Positions 34,511 to 43,022 of a DNA stretch of 64,000 nt are shown one piece after another. Within the stretch, counting starts at the first letter, position 1. The number at the start of each line of letters is the position of its first letter. This DNA comes from Pyrinomonadaceae bacterium (lineage in GTDB: Bacteria; Acidobacteriota; Blastocatellia; Pyrinomonadales; Pyrinomonadaceae), in assembly GCA_030841085.1 (NCBI GenBank), contig JAVEDP010000041.1, forward strand, positions 310,001-374,000, read 5' to 3'. The translations under genes and the position numbers were made by a program. Below the pieces are notes generated by a model that worked only from the letters and a program-made list of their open reading frames with translations, was not told where the DNA came from and did no database searches.

Positions 34511-35539
34511 ATGAAGATCAACGTTGGCATATTTGGCGGCTCAGGTTACGGCGGCTCGGAACTGCTGCGCATTCTGCTGTTGCATCCGAATGTCGAAATC
34601 AGTTTCGTTACCGCCAACGAACAGGCAGGTAAGAGTGTCGGCCAAGTTCATCGCAATCTTGCAGGCGTAACGGATCTTATTTTCTCGCCGGCGCCTGATG
34701 TCTCGTCATCGTTAACGGACATCGATTGCGTTTTCCTGGCGCTGCCGCATGGCCAGGCCATGGCTGTCGTTCCCAGCTTGCCCGAGCACGTAAAAGCAAT
34801 TGATTTATCTGGCGACTTTCGTCTTCGCAACCAACAAGAGTTCGAAAAACATTACAGCCGCGCGCACACGGCGATGTCATCTCAATCAGAATTTGTTTAC
34901 GGCTTGACGGAAACAAATCGTGAGGCGATCAAACACGCCAGGTTGATTGCCAATCCCGGTTGCTTTGCGACGGCGACGCTGCTTGGTCTCGCGCCGCTGG
35001 CAACAAACGGCTCAATCAATGGCCGCGTTATTGTCGACGCCAAGACCGGTTCATCCGGCTCGGGCGCCAAAGCGGCGGCAAACACGCATCACCCGCAGCG
35101 CATGAATTCGTTTTACGCTTACAAGCCTTTCACGCATCAACATGTGCCTGAGATCGAACAGGAGTTGCGCGCGATTGGCGATTGGACCAACGAACTTGTT
35201 TTCATGACCCACTCGTTGCCAGTTGCTCGCGGCATCTTCGCGTCAATCTACCTCGAAACGAATAGCGAGTTAAGCGAACAACAACTCCGCGAAATGTTTT
35301 CCGAGTTCTATCGCGATTCATTTTTCATCCGATTGGTTGAGGGTTCGCCGGACATCAACTGGGTGAAGACGACAAATTTTTGCGACCTTGGATTTGCAAC
35401 GCGCGGACGAAACATCGTTGTTTTTTCCGCCCTCGACAATTTAGTAAAAGGTGCGGCGGGCCAGGCAGTGCAGAATATGAATTTGATGTTTGGATTAGAT
35501 GAGAAAACGGGGTTAATGCTGGTGGGCACGAATCCATGA
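34511..35539 (+). CDS. argC: N-acetyl-gamma-glutamyl-phosphate reductase
   Basis: ArgC reduces N-acetylglutamyl phosphate to the semialdehyde with NADPH. The 342 residues begin with the dinucleotide-binding motif INVGIFGGSGYGGSELLRIL; the catalytic Cys is in LIANPGCFATATLLGLAPL, and the conserved HTHHPQRMNSF-like block NTHHPQRMNSFYAYKPF follows. The ATG at 34511 starts the family sequence; the frame is open further upstream only because the heptamer array lacks stops. Part of the arginine run. Confidence 0.96.
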   Translation: MKINVGIFGGSGYGGSELLRILLLHPNVEISFVTANEQAGKSVGQVHRNLAGVTDLIFSPAPDVSSSLTDIDCVFLALPHGQAMAVVPSLPEHVKAIDLSGDFRLRNQQEFEKHYSRAHTAMSSQSEFVYGLTETNREAIKHARLIANPGCFATATLLGLAPLATNGSINGRVIVDAKTGSSGSGAKAAANTHHPQRMNSFYAYKPFTHQHVPEIEQELRAIGDWTNELVFMTHSLPVARGIFASIYLETNSELSEQQLREMFSEFYRDSFFIRLVEGSPDINWVKTTNFCDLGFATRGRNIVVFSALDNLVKGAAGQAVQNMNLMFGLDEKTGLMLVGTNP

Positions 35540-35616
35540 GTGGACTGCCTGAGTGCCCTCCGCCCAGTTAGGTTGGGAATAGTTGAAGACTGAAGAGATC
35601 GGAGAGACTGCGTAAC

Positions 35617-35700
35617 CTCGGGGTTGGGAAGTTGGATTTACCCCCGCTCTGCATTGGCAGTTGACGATCTCGGGCGCAAGCGACCCTTCCCGACCCTGAG
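35617..35700. repeat. Imperfect inverted repeat before argD
   Basis: CCTCGGGGTTGGGAAG (35617-35632) is complementary with mismatches to CTTCCCGACCCTGAG (35685-35700). It resembles degenerate flanks of the GGGGCATGCCCCC family, and CCCAGTTAGGTTGGGAA near 35560 may be another relic. Confidence 0.5.
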
Positions 35701-35722
35701 ACTGCGCATCACTTGAGTTTAT

Positions 35723-36910
35723 ATGAACGCACCGACTGCACAATTTGAAGAGATTAGAGCCAGTGAAGATCAGTTTCAACTGGCGACTTATAAGAAGATG
35801 CCGATCGTCGCTGAGCGCGGCGAAGGCGTTTGGATTTATTCGAGTGACGGCGAAAAATATTTGGATTTGTATGGCGGTCATGCCGTGGCCGGCACCGGCC
35901 ACTGTCATCCACACATCGTCGAAGCAATTCGTGAACAATCAGGAAGGTTGTTGTTCTATTCAAACCTCGTTTACTCGGAAGCACGCGCGCGCGCGGCTGC
36001 CAAGTTGGTTTCAATTGCACCCTCGTCACTGACCAAAGCCTTCTTCTGTAATTCCGGGACCGAAGCGAATGAGAATGCGATGCGCATGGCGCGCTTGAAA
36101 ACCGGTCGTGAAAACATCATCACATTTTCAGGTGGTTTTCACGGCCGCACGGCTGATTCAATCAGCGCAACTTTCCTCGGCAAATATCGGGAAATCGGCA
36201 AGCCGAATGTGCCGGGCCATTTGCCGGCAGAGTTTGGTGATATTGAATCGGTGCGCGCGCTGGCGGATGAGACGGTTGCGGCTATCATGCTCGAGCCGAT
36301 TCAGTCGATGGCCGGTGTGCGCATGGCCCAGCCGGAGTTTTACAAATCTTTGCGCGAGCTATGCGATGAACACGGCATCGTTTTGATCTATGACGAAGTG
36401 CAGACCGGCGTTGGCCGCACGGGCGAATGGTTTTTTGCGGGCAGCGTGGCTGGCGCGGGCGTCGTTCCCGACATCATCACGCTCGCAAAAGCGCTCGGCA
36501 GCGGTATTCCAGTTGGCGCTTGTTTAGTCAACGAACCAGTCGCCGCGCACATTAAGGAAAACGATCTTGGGACAACTTTCGGTGGCGGCATGATTGCGAT
36601 GGCCGCTGTGAACGCAACGCTCGAAGCGATTGAAAACGATCGTATGCTTGAAAATGTAAGAACGGTTGAAGCGTATTTGCGTGAGCAGTTGGGTGAAGTT
36701 GAGCAGGTTGCGAGCGTTCGCGGCAAAGGGTTTCTGCTGGGGATTGAGTTTGCAACTCCAGCGAAAGCGATTCACGAAGCGTTACTTGAACGCAACATCA
36801 TTACCGGTACTTCAAGCGATGCGAACGTGCTGCGCTTGTTACCGCCGCTGTGTTTGAAGGAACCTGAGGTTGAGCTATTTGTGGAAAGGTTAGTTGAAGT
36901 ACTTGCTTAA
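35723..36910 (+). CDS. argD: Acetylornithine aminotransferase
   Basis: A 395-residue class-III PLP aminotransferase making N-acetylornithine from the semialdehyde and glutamate. NSGTEANENAMRMARLKTGR, TFSGGFHGRT and IYDEVQTGVGRTGEWFF are diagnostic, and the PLP Lys lies in ITLAKALGSGIPVG. Some members also act on succinyl-diaminopimelate. Follows argC; a relic of a repeat lies between. Confidence 0.95.
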   Translation: MNAPTAQFEEIRASEDQFQLATYKKMPIVAERGEGVWIYSSDGEKYLDLYGGHAVAGTGHCHPHIVEAIREQSGRLLFYSNLVYSEARARAAAKLVSIAPSSLTKAFFCNSGTEANENAMRMARLKTGRENIITFSGGFHGRTADSISATFLGKYREIGKPNVPGHLPAEFGDIESVRALADETVAAIMLEPIQSMAGVRMAQPEFYKSLRELCDEHGIVLIYDEVQTGVGRTGEWFFAGSVAGAGVVPDIITLAKALGSGIPVGACLVNEPVAAHIKENDLGTTFGGGMIAMAAVNATLEAIENDRMLENVRTVEAYLREQLGEVEQVASVRGKGFLLGIEFATPAKAIHEALLERNIITGTSSDANVLRLLPPLCLKEPEVELFVERLVEVLA

Positions 36911-36930
36911 TCTGGAGTGAAGCTCCAGGC

Positions 36931-37070
36931 AAAGAGCGGGGGCATGCCCTTCCCAACCTTGAGCTAATTGGACGTCGAGGCAATTGATCACATTGAAGCC
37001 TACACTGAACCCTTGGGAATGAAGATTGAGAATCTCGCGGTCGGGAAGGCGGGCATGCCCCCGCTCTTCG
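36931..37070. repeat. GGGGCATGCCCCC-family inverted repeat between argD and the transcarbamylase gene
   Basis: AAAGAGCGGGGGCATGCCC (36931-36949) followed by TTCCCAACC, and its inverted partner GGGAAGGCGGGCATGCCCCC (37043-37062) followed by GCTCTTCG. Each arm is itself nearly palindromic around GCATGC. The same family occurs at 59874-60002. Confidence 0.85.
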
Positions 37071-37083
37071 TTAGTAAGAACTT

Positions 37084-38091
37084 ATGGAGAACTTTCTGAC
37101 AACATCCGATTTGACCCGCGACCAATTGAATCAACTGATCGATGCGGCGTTGCGGTTTAAGCGAGGCGATGATCAATCCAAACCACTTGCCGACAAATCG
37201 ATTGCGCTAGTCTTCTTTAACCCCAGCCTGCGCACGCGCGCATCAATGCAAGTTGGAATTCAGGAGTTGGGCGGTCATGCAGTAATCCTCGAGCCGGGCG
37301 GCACGAGTTGGACGCTCGAACATCGCCAAGGCGCGGTGATGGATGGCGACAAAACGGAACACGTCGCCGAGTTTGTACGCGTGCTCGGTCGCTATTGTGA
37401 AGCGATAGGAGTGCGCACGTTTGCGGCGCTGAAGAACTGGGATGAAGAGCGAACTGATCCGATCTTGAATGCGTTCGCGAAGTATTCCGAGGTTTCTATT
37501 ATCAATCTTGAGTCAGCCATGCATCATCCGTGTCAGGCGCTCGCCGACATGATGACGATTCGTGAAAAACCCGGGACGGAAAGGAAACGCGTGGTGCTGA
37601 CCTGGGCCTGGCATCCAAAGCCCTTGCCGATGGCGGTGCCGAATAGTTTTGCGCTCGCAGCCGCGCAGATGGGGCATGACTTGGTGATCGCCTATCCGAC
37701 CGGTTATGAACTGGACGAAGAGCTAATGGAAACAATTACGCAGCGTGCGGCGGCAAGCGGCGGCGGTGTACAGGTCACCAAGAACATCGATGCGGCGTTC
37801 GACGGCGCCGAAGTTATCTATGCAAAGAGTTGGGGAGCAAAGCAGTTTTACGGGAGTCCGGAAAAGGACATTGCGGCACGCGCACAGTACCGCGATCAGT
37901 GGATTGTCGATGAGCAGAAAATGGCGCGCACGAACCGTGGTATCTTCATGCACTGCTTGCCGGTGCGTCGAAATGTGATCGTGACCGATGGCGTGATCGA
38001 TTCCCCGGCTTCGGTAGTAATCGACGAAGCGGAAAACAGGCTGCACGCGCAGAAAGCAATCATGGCAAACTTGCTGGCAAAGAAAGACTAG
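37084..38091 (+). CDS. argF': N-acetylornithine carbamoyltransferase (ArgF'-type)
   Basis: A 335-residue transcarbamylase. The carbamoyl-phosphate motif is FFNPSLRTRASMQVG (about 45-59). VLTWAWHPKPLPMAVPNS and MHCLPVRRNVIVTDGVID, with the ending IDEAENRLHAQKAIMANLL, match the acetylornithine/succinylornithine transcarbamylases of Xanthomonas and Bacteroides rather than ordinary ornithine transcarbamylase. In the specificity loop GGTSWTLEHRQGAVMDGD the Glu aligns with the Glu that favours acetyl- over succinyl-ornithine. Predicted product: N-acetylcitrulline. The deacetylase (ArgE-like) must be elsewhere. Confidence 0.85.
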   Translation: MENFLTTSDLTRDQLNQLIDAALRFKRGDDQSKPLADKSIALVFFNPSLRTRASMQVGIQELGGHAVILEPGGTSWTLEHRQGAVMDGDKTEHVAEFVRVLGRYCEAIGVRTFAALKNWDEERTDPILNAFAKYSEVSIINLESAMHHPCQALADMMTIREKPGTERKRVVLTWAWHPKPLPMAVPNSFALAAAQMGHDLVIAYPTGYELDEELMETITQRAAASGGGVQVTKNIDAAFDGAEVIYAKSWGAKQFYGSPEKDIAARAQYRDQWIVDEQKMARTNRGIFMHCLPVRRNVIVTDGVIDSPASVVIDEAENRLHAQKAIMANLLAKKD

Positions 38092-38184
38092 CCGCGGATG
38101 AACGCAGATAAACGCGGATATGAGCAAATCATTTTTAGCCGGTTTACGGTTCTGATCCGCGACTATCCGCGTTAATCCGCGGCC
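38091..38184. repeat. GCCGCGGAT-family inverted repeat before argB
   Basis: GCCGCGGATGAACGCAGATA followed by AACGCGGATA (38091-38120) and an inverted partner GATCCGCGACTATCCGCG followed by TTAATCCGCGGC (38154-38184). It overlaps the last base of the transcarbamylase stop codon and ends 8 bp before the argB ATG. Confidence 0.88.
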
Positions 38185-38191
38185 CAAACAA

Positions 38192-39103
38192 ATGATTACT
38201 ACGAACCAAGTCGGCGATCAATTAAGACTCGATCTGTTGCGCGAGGCGCTGCCCTACATTCAGCGTTTTCAGGGGCAGACCTTCGTCGTAAAACTCTCGG
38301 GCAAAGCCACGGAAGACCATGACAATTTGAGTTCCCTCGCCGAAGAGTTAGCCCTGCTGCATCAGGTTGGCATCCGCATCTGCGTCGTCCATGGCGGCGG
38401 CAAACAATTGTCCGATCTCGCCTCAAAGATGGGCGTTGAACAGACGATCATCGAAGGCCGGCGGGTTACCGACGACGCCACGCTCGAGATGGCGAAGATG
38501 ATTTTTGCCGGCAAGATCAATACGGATATCCTGGCGGCTTTGCGCAATCGCAGCATCGAGGCGGTTGGGCTTTCCGGTGTTGACGGCAACATCGTGCACG
38601 CCGAACGGCGTCCGCCGAAAGAGGTTTTGAATCGCGAGACGGGCGAACGTTCGCAAGTGGATTACGGTCACGTCGGCGACGTTGTTGAGATCAATTCGCG
38701 CCTGCTGTCGGTGTTGTTGAATGAAGGTTACTTGCCGGTAATTTCTTCACTCGGTGCGGATAGCGAAGGCACGGTGTTCAACATCAACGCCGACACGATC
38801 GCCGCGGAGATCGCCATTCAGTTGAAAGCTGAGAAGTTGATTTTGCTTTCCGATGTTGATGGTATTTACCTGCGCCCAGGCGAAGCGAATACAAAATTGT
38901 CGCGTCTCACTGCGGCTGAAGCGGACGGCATGATCACCGACGGCACGGCAACCGGCGGCATGATTCCCAAACTGCAAAGCATCATCACGCTTTTGCGGCG
39001 CGGCGTTCACAGCGCCCACATTCTCAGCGGCACGACTCGCAATGCGCTGCTTTCAGAAATCTTCACCGACAGCGGCACCGGCACAATGATCGTCGCGAAA
39101 TAA
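38192..39103 (+). CDS. argB: Acetylglutamate kinase
   Basis: ArgB phosphorylates N-acetylglutamate, usually the feedback-controlled step. The 303 residues match the family: TFVVKLSGKATEDHDNLSSL, ICVVHGGGKQLSDLASKMG, and GTATGGMIPKLQSIITLL for the C-terminal nucleotide-binding part. An N-terminal extension helix (LRLDLLREALPYIQRFQG) is present, as in arginine-inhibited hexameric kinases, so inhibition by arginine is likely (family knowledge). Last of the arginine run. Confidence 0.96.
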   Translation: MITTNQVGDQLRLDLLREALPYIQRFQGQTFVVKLSGKATEDHDNLSSLAEELALLHQVGIRICVVHGGGKQLSDLASKMGVEQTIIEGRRVTDDATLEMAKMIFAGKINTDILAALRNRSIEAVGLSGVDGNIVHAERRPPKEVLNRETGERSQVDYGHVGDVVEINSRLLSVLLNEGYLPVISSLGADSEGTVFNINADTIAAEIAIQLKAEKLILLSDVDGIYLRPGEANTKLSRLTAAEADGMITDGTATGGMIPKLQSIITLLRRGVHSAHILSGTTRNALLSEIFTDSGTGTMIVAK

Positions 39104-39118
39104 ATAAGCGGCATCATT

Positions 39119-39215
39119 AGCCGCGGATTTTCGCGGATAAGCGCGGATCGGAAACCACAACATAATTGCTCCGCTCTTTTTTCAGATCCTTGTTATCTGC
39201 GTTCATCCGCGGCTA
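39119..39215. repeat. GCCGCGGAT-family inverted repeat after argB
   Basis: AGCCGCGGATTTTCGCGGAT followed by AAGCGCGGATC (39119-39149) and an inverted partner GATCCTTGTTATCTGCG followed by TTCATCCGCGGCT (39186-39213). Same family as the element before argB. Confidence 0.85.
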
Positions 39216-39265
39216 ATACTCTTTTCTGTTGACAGTGCCTTTCCAAAAACACAAGATTTGGCCGA

Positions 39266-39721
39266 ATGGACAACGAAGCAATTGCGCAAAGGTTTTACCG
39301 GTTAGCTGCGCTGATGGAGATTCGCGGCGACGATCCCTTTCGTCTGCGTTCTTACCGAAACGCGGCGGAGGCTCTCGAAACCTGGCCCACGCCGCTGAAA
39401 CAAATCGCGAAAGACGAAGGTATCGCCGGCTTGCAATCAATTCCCGGAGTCGGCAAAGCAATCGCCGGCAAGATTATCGAACTGCTTGGGCGCGGCACTT
39501 TCGATGCCTGGGAAAGGACAACCGCGGAAACTCCGGAAACAGTTCTTGATCTTTTAGAACTGCCCGGCGTTGGTCCAAAGACCGCCGCCATGCTGCATCA
39601 GAAGTTCAAAGTGTCCTCGCTTAAGGACCTAAAGAAGTTTGTTGCCGGCGGTGGGTTGGATATCGTTGATGGAATCGGTCCGAAGACTGCGGAAAGAATT
39701 AAGGAGAGTCTGGAACTCTGA
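39266..39721 (+). CDS. Minimal PolX-like helix-hairpin-helix protein
   Basis: A 151-residue protein equal to the N-terminal 8-kDa and HhH part of bacterial PolX. IAQRFYRLAALMEIRGDDPF and RLRSYRNAAEALE form the first domain; HhH motifs are LQSIPGVGKAIAGKIIELL (about 69-87) and LLELPGVGPKTAAMLHQKF (about 108-126), with a third at DIVDGIGPKTAERIKESL. The polymerase palm and C-terminal PHP nuclease of PolX are absent; the gene ends cleanly. It may bind DNA gaps without polymerising. No truncated remnant of the missing domains is seen downstream. Confidence 0.8.
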   Translation: MDNEAIAQRFYRLAALMEIRGDDPFRLRSYRNAAEALETWPTPLKQIAKDEGIAGLQSIPGVGKAIAGKIIELLGRGTFDAWERTTAETPETVLDLLELPGVGPKTAAMLHQKFKVSSLKDLKKFVAGGGLDIVDGIGPKTAERIKESLEL

Positions 39722-39732
39722 TGAAGAAGCTG

Positions 39733-39765
39733 GTAGTTCAGAGTCCAAGCTTTAGCTTGAACTAC
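39733..39765. repeat. GAGTCCAAGCTTTAG-family palindrome
   Basis: GTAGTTCA (39733) and TGAACTAC form the outer stem and CAAGCTTTAGCTTG the inner one. The same GAGTCCAAGC...GCTTG element occurs near 51.35, 55.35 and 62.2 kb. Confidence 0.8.
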
Positions 39766-39788
39766 TTTAATCTCGCGAGTGAACTCTT

Positions 39789-40922
39789 ATGAAGAAAATC
39801 AAACGACGCGAATTCATTCAGAGAACCGGCGCAGTTGGATTAACGCTCGCTGCCGCTAAGCCCGGCGTAAGCGGCTTTCCTAACATTTCGTTGGGCGGGA
39901 TCAAACCGCTGGTCATCGCTTCCTCAAACGGCAACGTTTACAAAAACGGTGGTGAGGTAACGGCGGTGCAGAAGGCCTTAACGATGATCACGCAAGGCGC
40001 CGATGTGCTCGATGCGCTCATCGCCGGCGTCAACATCGTCGAACTCGATCCGCTCGACGACAGTGTTGGCTATGGCGGCCAGCCGAACGCCGACGGAGTT
40101 GTTCAGCTTGACGCCTGTTGCATGCATGGTCCAAAGAAACGCGCCGGCGGTGTCGCTGCGCTTGAAGGCGTGCGCACGCCTTCCCTCGTCGCGAAAGCGG
40201 TGATGGAGAATACGGACCACCACCTGCTGGTCGGCAAGGGCGCGCAGGAATTTGCGCGCAACATGGGGTTCAAGATTGAAGACGATTTGAATACCGACAA
40301 CTCGCGGCGCAAGTGGTTGGAATGGAAACGGAAGATCGATCCCGAGCATTACCTCGATCCAAAGAAGCGAGCGGAAGCTGGACGCCGCGCGACGTTGGAG
40401 ATGTTGGCTGAGGGCCGCATCCGTCAAGAAAATTTGCACGGCACCATCAACTGTAACGGCATTAATTCAAAAGGTGAAATTTCTGGCGTCACCACCACCA
40501 GCGGCTTGTCCTGGAAGATGCCGGGCCGCGTGGGCGACTCGCCCATTCTCGGGGCTGGGCTGTACGTTGATGGAGAAGTTGGTGCTGCCGGATCGACTGG
40601 TCGCGGTGAGGCAAACTTGTTCGGCCTTTGCTCGTTCCTGATTGTCGAAGAGATGCGGCGCGGCAAACATCCCAAAGATGCGGGCATGGAAGCGCTCCGA
40701 AGAATCAAAGCGAATACTTTTGAAAAGCGTTTGCTCAAACGTGACGGCAATCCAAACTTTTACGTGCGGTTCTACATCCTCAATGCTCGCGGAGAATATG
40801 CGGGCGTGGCCATGTATGACCTGAACGACAATGGAAAGAAAGCGACTTTTGCAATCTGCGATGAGAACGGGCCGCAGAACTTGCCGTTCGATGCGCTACT
40901 GCAAGGCAAGCATTCTGAGTAA
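39789..40922 (+). CDS. N4-(beta-N-acetylglucosaminyl)-L-asparaginase (glycosylasparaginase)
   Basis: A 377-residue Ntn-hydrolase. The N-terminus KKIKRREFIQRTGAVGLTLA resembles a Tat signal, although the second Arg of the twin-Arg is preceded by Lys-Arg-Arg (KRREF), so it is probably exported. The autoproteolysis site is HGTINCNGIN: cleavage before Thr leaves it as the N-terminal nucleophile. GVTTTSGLSWKMPGRVGDSP and GSTGRGEANLFG contain substrate-binding residues. It hydrolyses the GlcNAc-Asn bond of glycoasparagines, so it probably scavenges glycopeptides outside the cytoplasm. Confidence 0.9.
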   Translation: MKKIKRREFIQRTGAVGLTLAAAKPGVSGFPNISLGGIKPLVIASSNGNVYKNGGEVTAVQKALTMITQGADVLDALIAGVNIVELDPLDDSVGYGGQPNADGVVQLDACCMHGPKKRAGGVAALEGVRTPSLVAKAVMENTDHHLLVGKGAQEFARNMGFKIEDDLNTDNSRRKWLEWKRKIDPEHYLDPKKRAEAGRRATLEMLAEGRIRQENLHGTINCNGINSKGEISGVTTTSGLSWKMPGRVGDSPILGAGLYVDGEVGAAGSTGRGEANLFGLCSFLIVEEMRRGKHPKDAGMEALRRIKANTFEKRLLKRDGNPNFYVRFYILNARGEYAGVAMYDLNDNGKKATFAICDENGPQNLPFDALLQGKHSE

Positions 40923-40929
40923 ATGGTGA

Positions 40930-42672
40930 TTAGCGGATAACTGGCGCAACCGAACCACTGCTCGCGGCTGATCGCCTGGCTTCGGTTTGGCGCTTGACGA
41001 TGACGAGCGTGATGTCGTCTGCGGCTTGCGTGCCTTGTGAAAATTTAGTTAACGCCGATTCGATGCGATCGCGAATTCCTGCAGCCGAAGCATCAACGTT
41101 GCGAGAAACCGTCTCATACAATCGCGTTGGGCCAAACTCTTCTCCACTCGGACTAGCCGCTTCCGTCACTCCATCCGAATAAATCACCAACACGTCTCCG
41201 AGTTGCATTTGCGTACGGCCTTCGCGGTATTCCGCGTCTCGTTTAATTCCCAAAGGCAGACCACCCGAAGCCAACTGCTCGACGGTGCCGGCCGCATGAA
41301 CGATCAGCGGCGGATTGTGACCGGCGTTGAGGAAAGACAAAGCGCCCGATTCCGGATCGAGCTCGGCGTAGAAGAGCGTGACGAATCGATTCGGCGGGAT
41401 GTTGTCGGCCAAGTAACGGTTGACTGCGGAAATCGTTTCCACCAGCGTGTCGTGCGAACCGGTTTGCGCATGAATTGCTGCGTGCAACGACGACATCAGC
41501 AGAGCCGCGGCCGTGCCCTTGCCCGAAACATCGCCCAGCGCAATGACCAATCGTCCGTCTTCACGTTTGATAAAGTCATAGTAGTCACCGCCAATTTCAT
41601 AGCAGGGAAAACTGATGCCTTGCAGTTCATAGCCAAACAATATCGGCGGCGCAGTTGGTTGAAAGCGCTGCTGAATCTCCATGGCAAGTTGCAGCTCACG
41701 CTCTAATCGCTCCTGTTGCAAGCGCGCTTCACCGAGCCTGGCATTCTCAACCCGAATTGCAGCGACCGATGCCAGCGTCGTCAAAACTTTCAAGTGGTCC
41801 TCGGTAAAGCGGCCTTCGGCGATGGGCGAATCGGCATAGATTATGCCAAAAACCTTTTCGGAAACGCCGAGCGGCACAGCGAGTACTGATCTAACGCCCT
41901 GCAAAACCATGGTGCCGCTAGCGAAACGGGGATCGTGCTGCGCATCGGAAGTGAGCACCGACTTGCCGCGCATGATCACTTCATCCATAACGTTGCGGCT
42001 GACGCGAATCTCGCCGACCTCGCCGACGCGATCGCGCAATCGCGCGACGGCTACTTTCATCTCGTCGCTGCCTTCGTCACGCATCATCAACAGGCAACGA
42101 TCCGCAGGCACTGCTTCAAACACCAGCGAGACGATCTGTTCGAGAGTTTCGGTGAGATTCGTAGCCGCAAGCAGCGTGACTCCCACTTTGCTAATCAGAG
42201 CCAGCAAGTCGCCTTCACGTTCGACACGCGCGGCTGCAACTTCTTCCGGTTTGGTGCGCGCGCCTTCGATCGCTTCCAGCAAACCTGAGGTCGTGCGGTC
42301 GCCGGAAGGCAAAGCAATTGTCGCTTCTGGCAACGGCGTGTGGTTGTCGGTGATCATGGTGGCGCCCATGCCCGAGTTGTACGTGCCGTCGTCAAAAACG
42401 ATTTCAGTCTCGCCGATTTGTATGCGCCCGCCGGGAGTCAAAGGCACGGTGCCTTCAACTGTGCCGCCGTTGTAAAGCGTGCCGTTTGCCGAACCCAAAT
42501 CCTGAAGAAAATATTCCTCGCCTTCGCGACGCACTTCGGCATGGACGCGGGACGCAAACGGATCGGGAATGCACAGATCGTTGCGCGCGGAACGGCCCAG
42601 CGTGATTCGTAGTCGCCCCAAAGGAAAACGGTCTGGGGCGCGGTCGGGGTATTTGACTATTAACTCAGGCAT
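40930..42672 (-). CDS. FHA-GAF-SpoIIE serine phosphatase (RsbU-type)
   Basis: A 580-residue signalling protein. FHA domain at residues 1-100 (LGRSARNDLCIPDPFASRVH, LQDLGSANGTLYN), a GAF sensor at about 150-310 (VRSVLAVPLGVSEKVFGIIY), and a PP2C-like SpoIIE phosphatase from about 345 (YELQGISFPCYEIGGDYYDF, VIALGDVSGKGTAAALLMS, NAGHNPPL, IYSDGVTEAASPSGEEFG). SpoIIE/RsbU phosphatases usually dephosphorylate anti-sigma-factor antagonists; the FHA suggests recruitment to phosphothreonine made by the nearby kinase. No anti-sigma or STAS gene is visible in the window. Confidence 0.9.
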   Translation of the reverse strand: MPELIVKYPDRAPDRFPLGRLRITLGRSARNDLCIPDPFASRVHAEVRREGEEYFLQDLGSANGTLYNGGTVEGTVPLTPGGRIQIGETEIVFDDGTYNSGMGATMITDNHTPLPEATIALPSGDRTTSGLLEAIEGARTKPEEVAAARVEREGDLLALISKVGVTLLAATNLTETLEQIVSLVFEAVPADRCLLMMRDEGSDEMKVAVARLRDRVGEVGEIRVSRNVMDEVIMRGKSVLTSDAQHDPRFASGTMVLQGVRSVLAVPLGVSEKVFGIIYADSPIAEGRFTEDHLKVLTTLASVAAIRVENARLGEARLQQERLERELQLAMEIQQRFQPTAPPILFGYELQGISFPCYEIGGDYYDFIKREDGRLVIALGDVSGKGTAAALLMSSLHAAIHAQTGSHDTLVETISAVNRYLADNIPPNRFVTLFYAELDPESGALSFLNAGHNPPLIVHAAGTVEQLASGGLPLGIKRDAEYREGRTQMQLGDVLVIYSDGVTEAASPSGEEFGPTRLYETVSRNVDASAAGIRDRIESALTKFSQGTQAADDITLVIVKRQTEARRSAASSGSVAPVIR

Positions 42673-42675
42673 TCG

Positions 42676-43018
42676 TGATTGGTCTTTGGTCTTGGTTTTC
42701 GCGCCTTTGGTCCTTGGTCTTAGGTATTAGGTATTTGGTATTTGGTCTTGGTCTTTGGTCTTTGGTCTTTGGTCTTTGGTCTTTGGTCTTTGGTCTTTGG
42801 TCTTTGGTCTTTGGTCTTTGGTCTTTGTCTGTTTGTACTCTGAGTTTGCTTATCGGGTGTCGAATCTCAAATTCCAAATTCCAGATTCCAAATTCAAGAA
42901 TTAAGACTTAAGATCTCCGATTCAGATTCAGATTCAGATTTCAGATTCCAGATTCAGATTTCAAATTTCAGATCTAGATCTCAGATCTCAGATCTCAGAT
43001 TCAGATTCAGATTCAGAA
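42676..43018. repeat. Long tandem array: 11 GGTCTTT units, followed by GATTCA-type runs
   Basis: A perfect tandem array of 11 GGTCTTT heptamers (42750-42826) is preceded by degenerate copies (TTAGGTATTAGGTATTTGG). A second set of AGATTC/AGATTTC runs fills 42862-43018 (CAGATTCAGATTCAG, CAGATCTCAGATCTCAG), with units of 6-7 bp. Unlike other elements there is no clear inverted partner for the GGTCTTT array; TCCAAATTCC runs near 42870 are only loosely related. This 350-bp gap holds no gene. Confidence 0.9.
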
Positions 43019-43022
43019 AGCG

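Noticed and set aside
41843..42475. Plus-strand frame opposite the phosphatase gene
   Set aside because: Ser/Thr/Arg-rich shadow; the minus strand encodes clear FHA, GAF and SpoIIE domains.
42665..42911. Open frames on both strands with proteins made of DQRPKTK or FGLWSLV repeats
   Set aside because: They are translations of the GGTCTTT heptamer array, which has no stop in several frames. No start signal and no family.
42676..43018. CRISPR-like array
   Set aside because: Unit is 6-7 bp without spacers and no cas genes; a tandem repeat.
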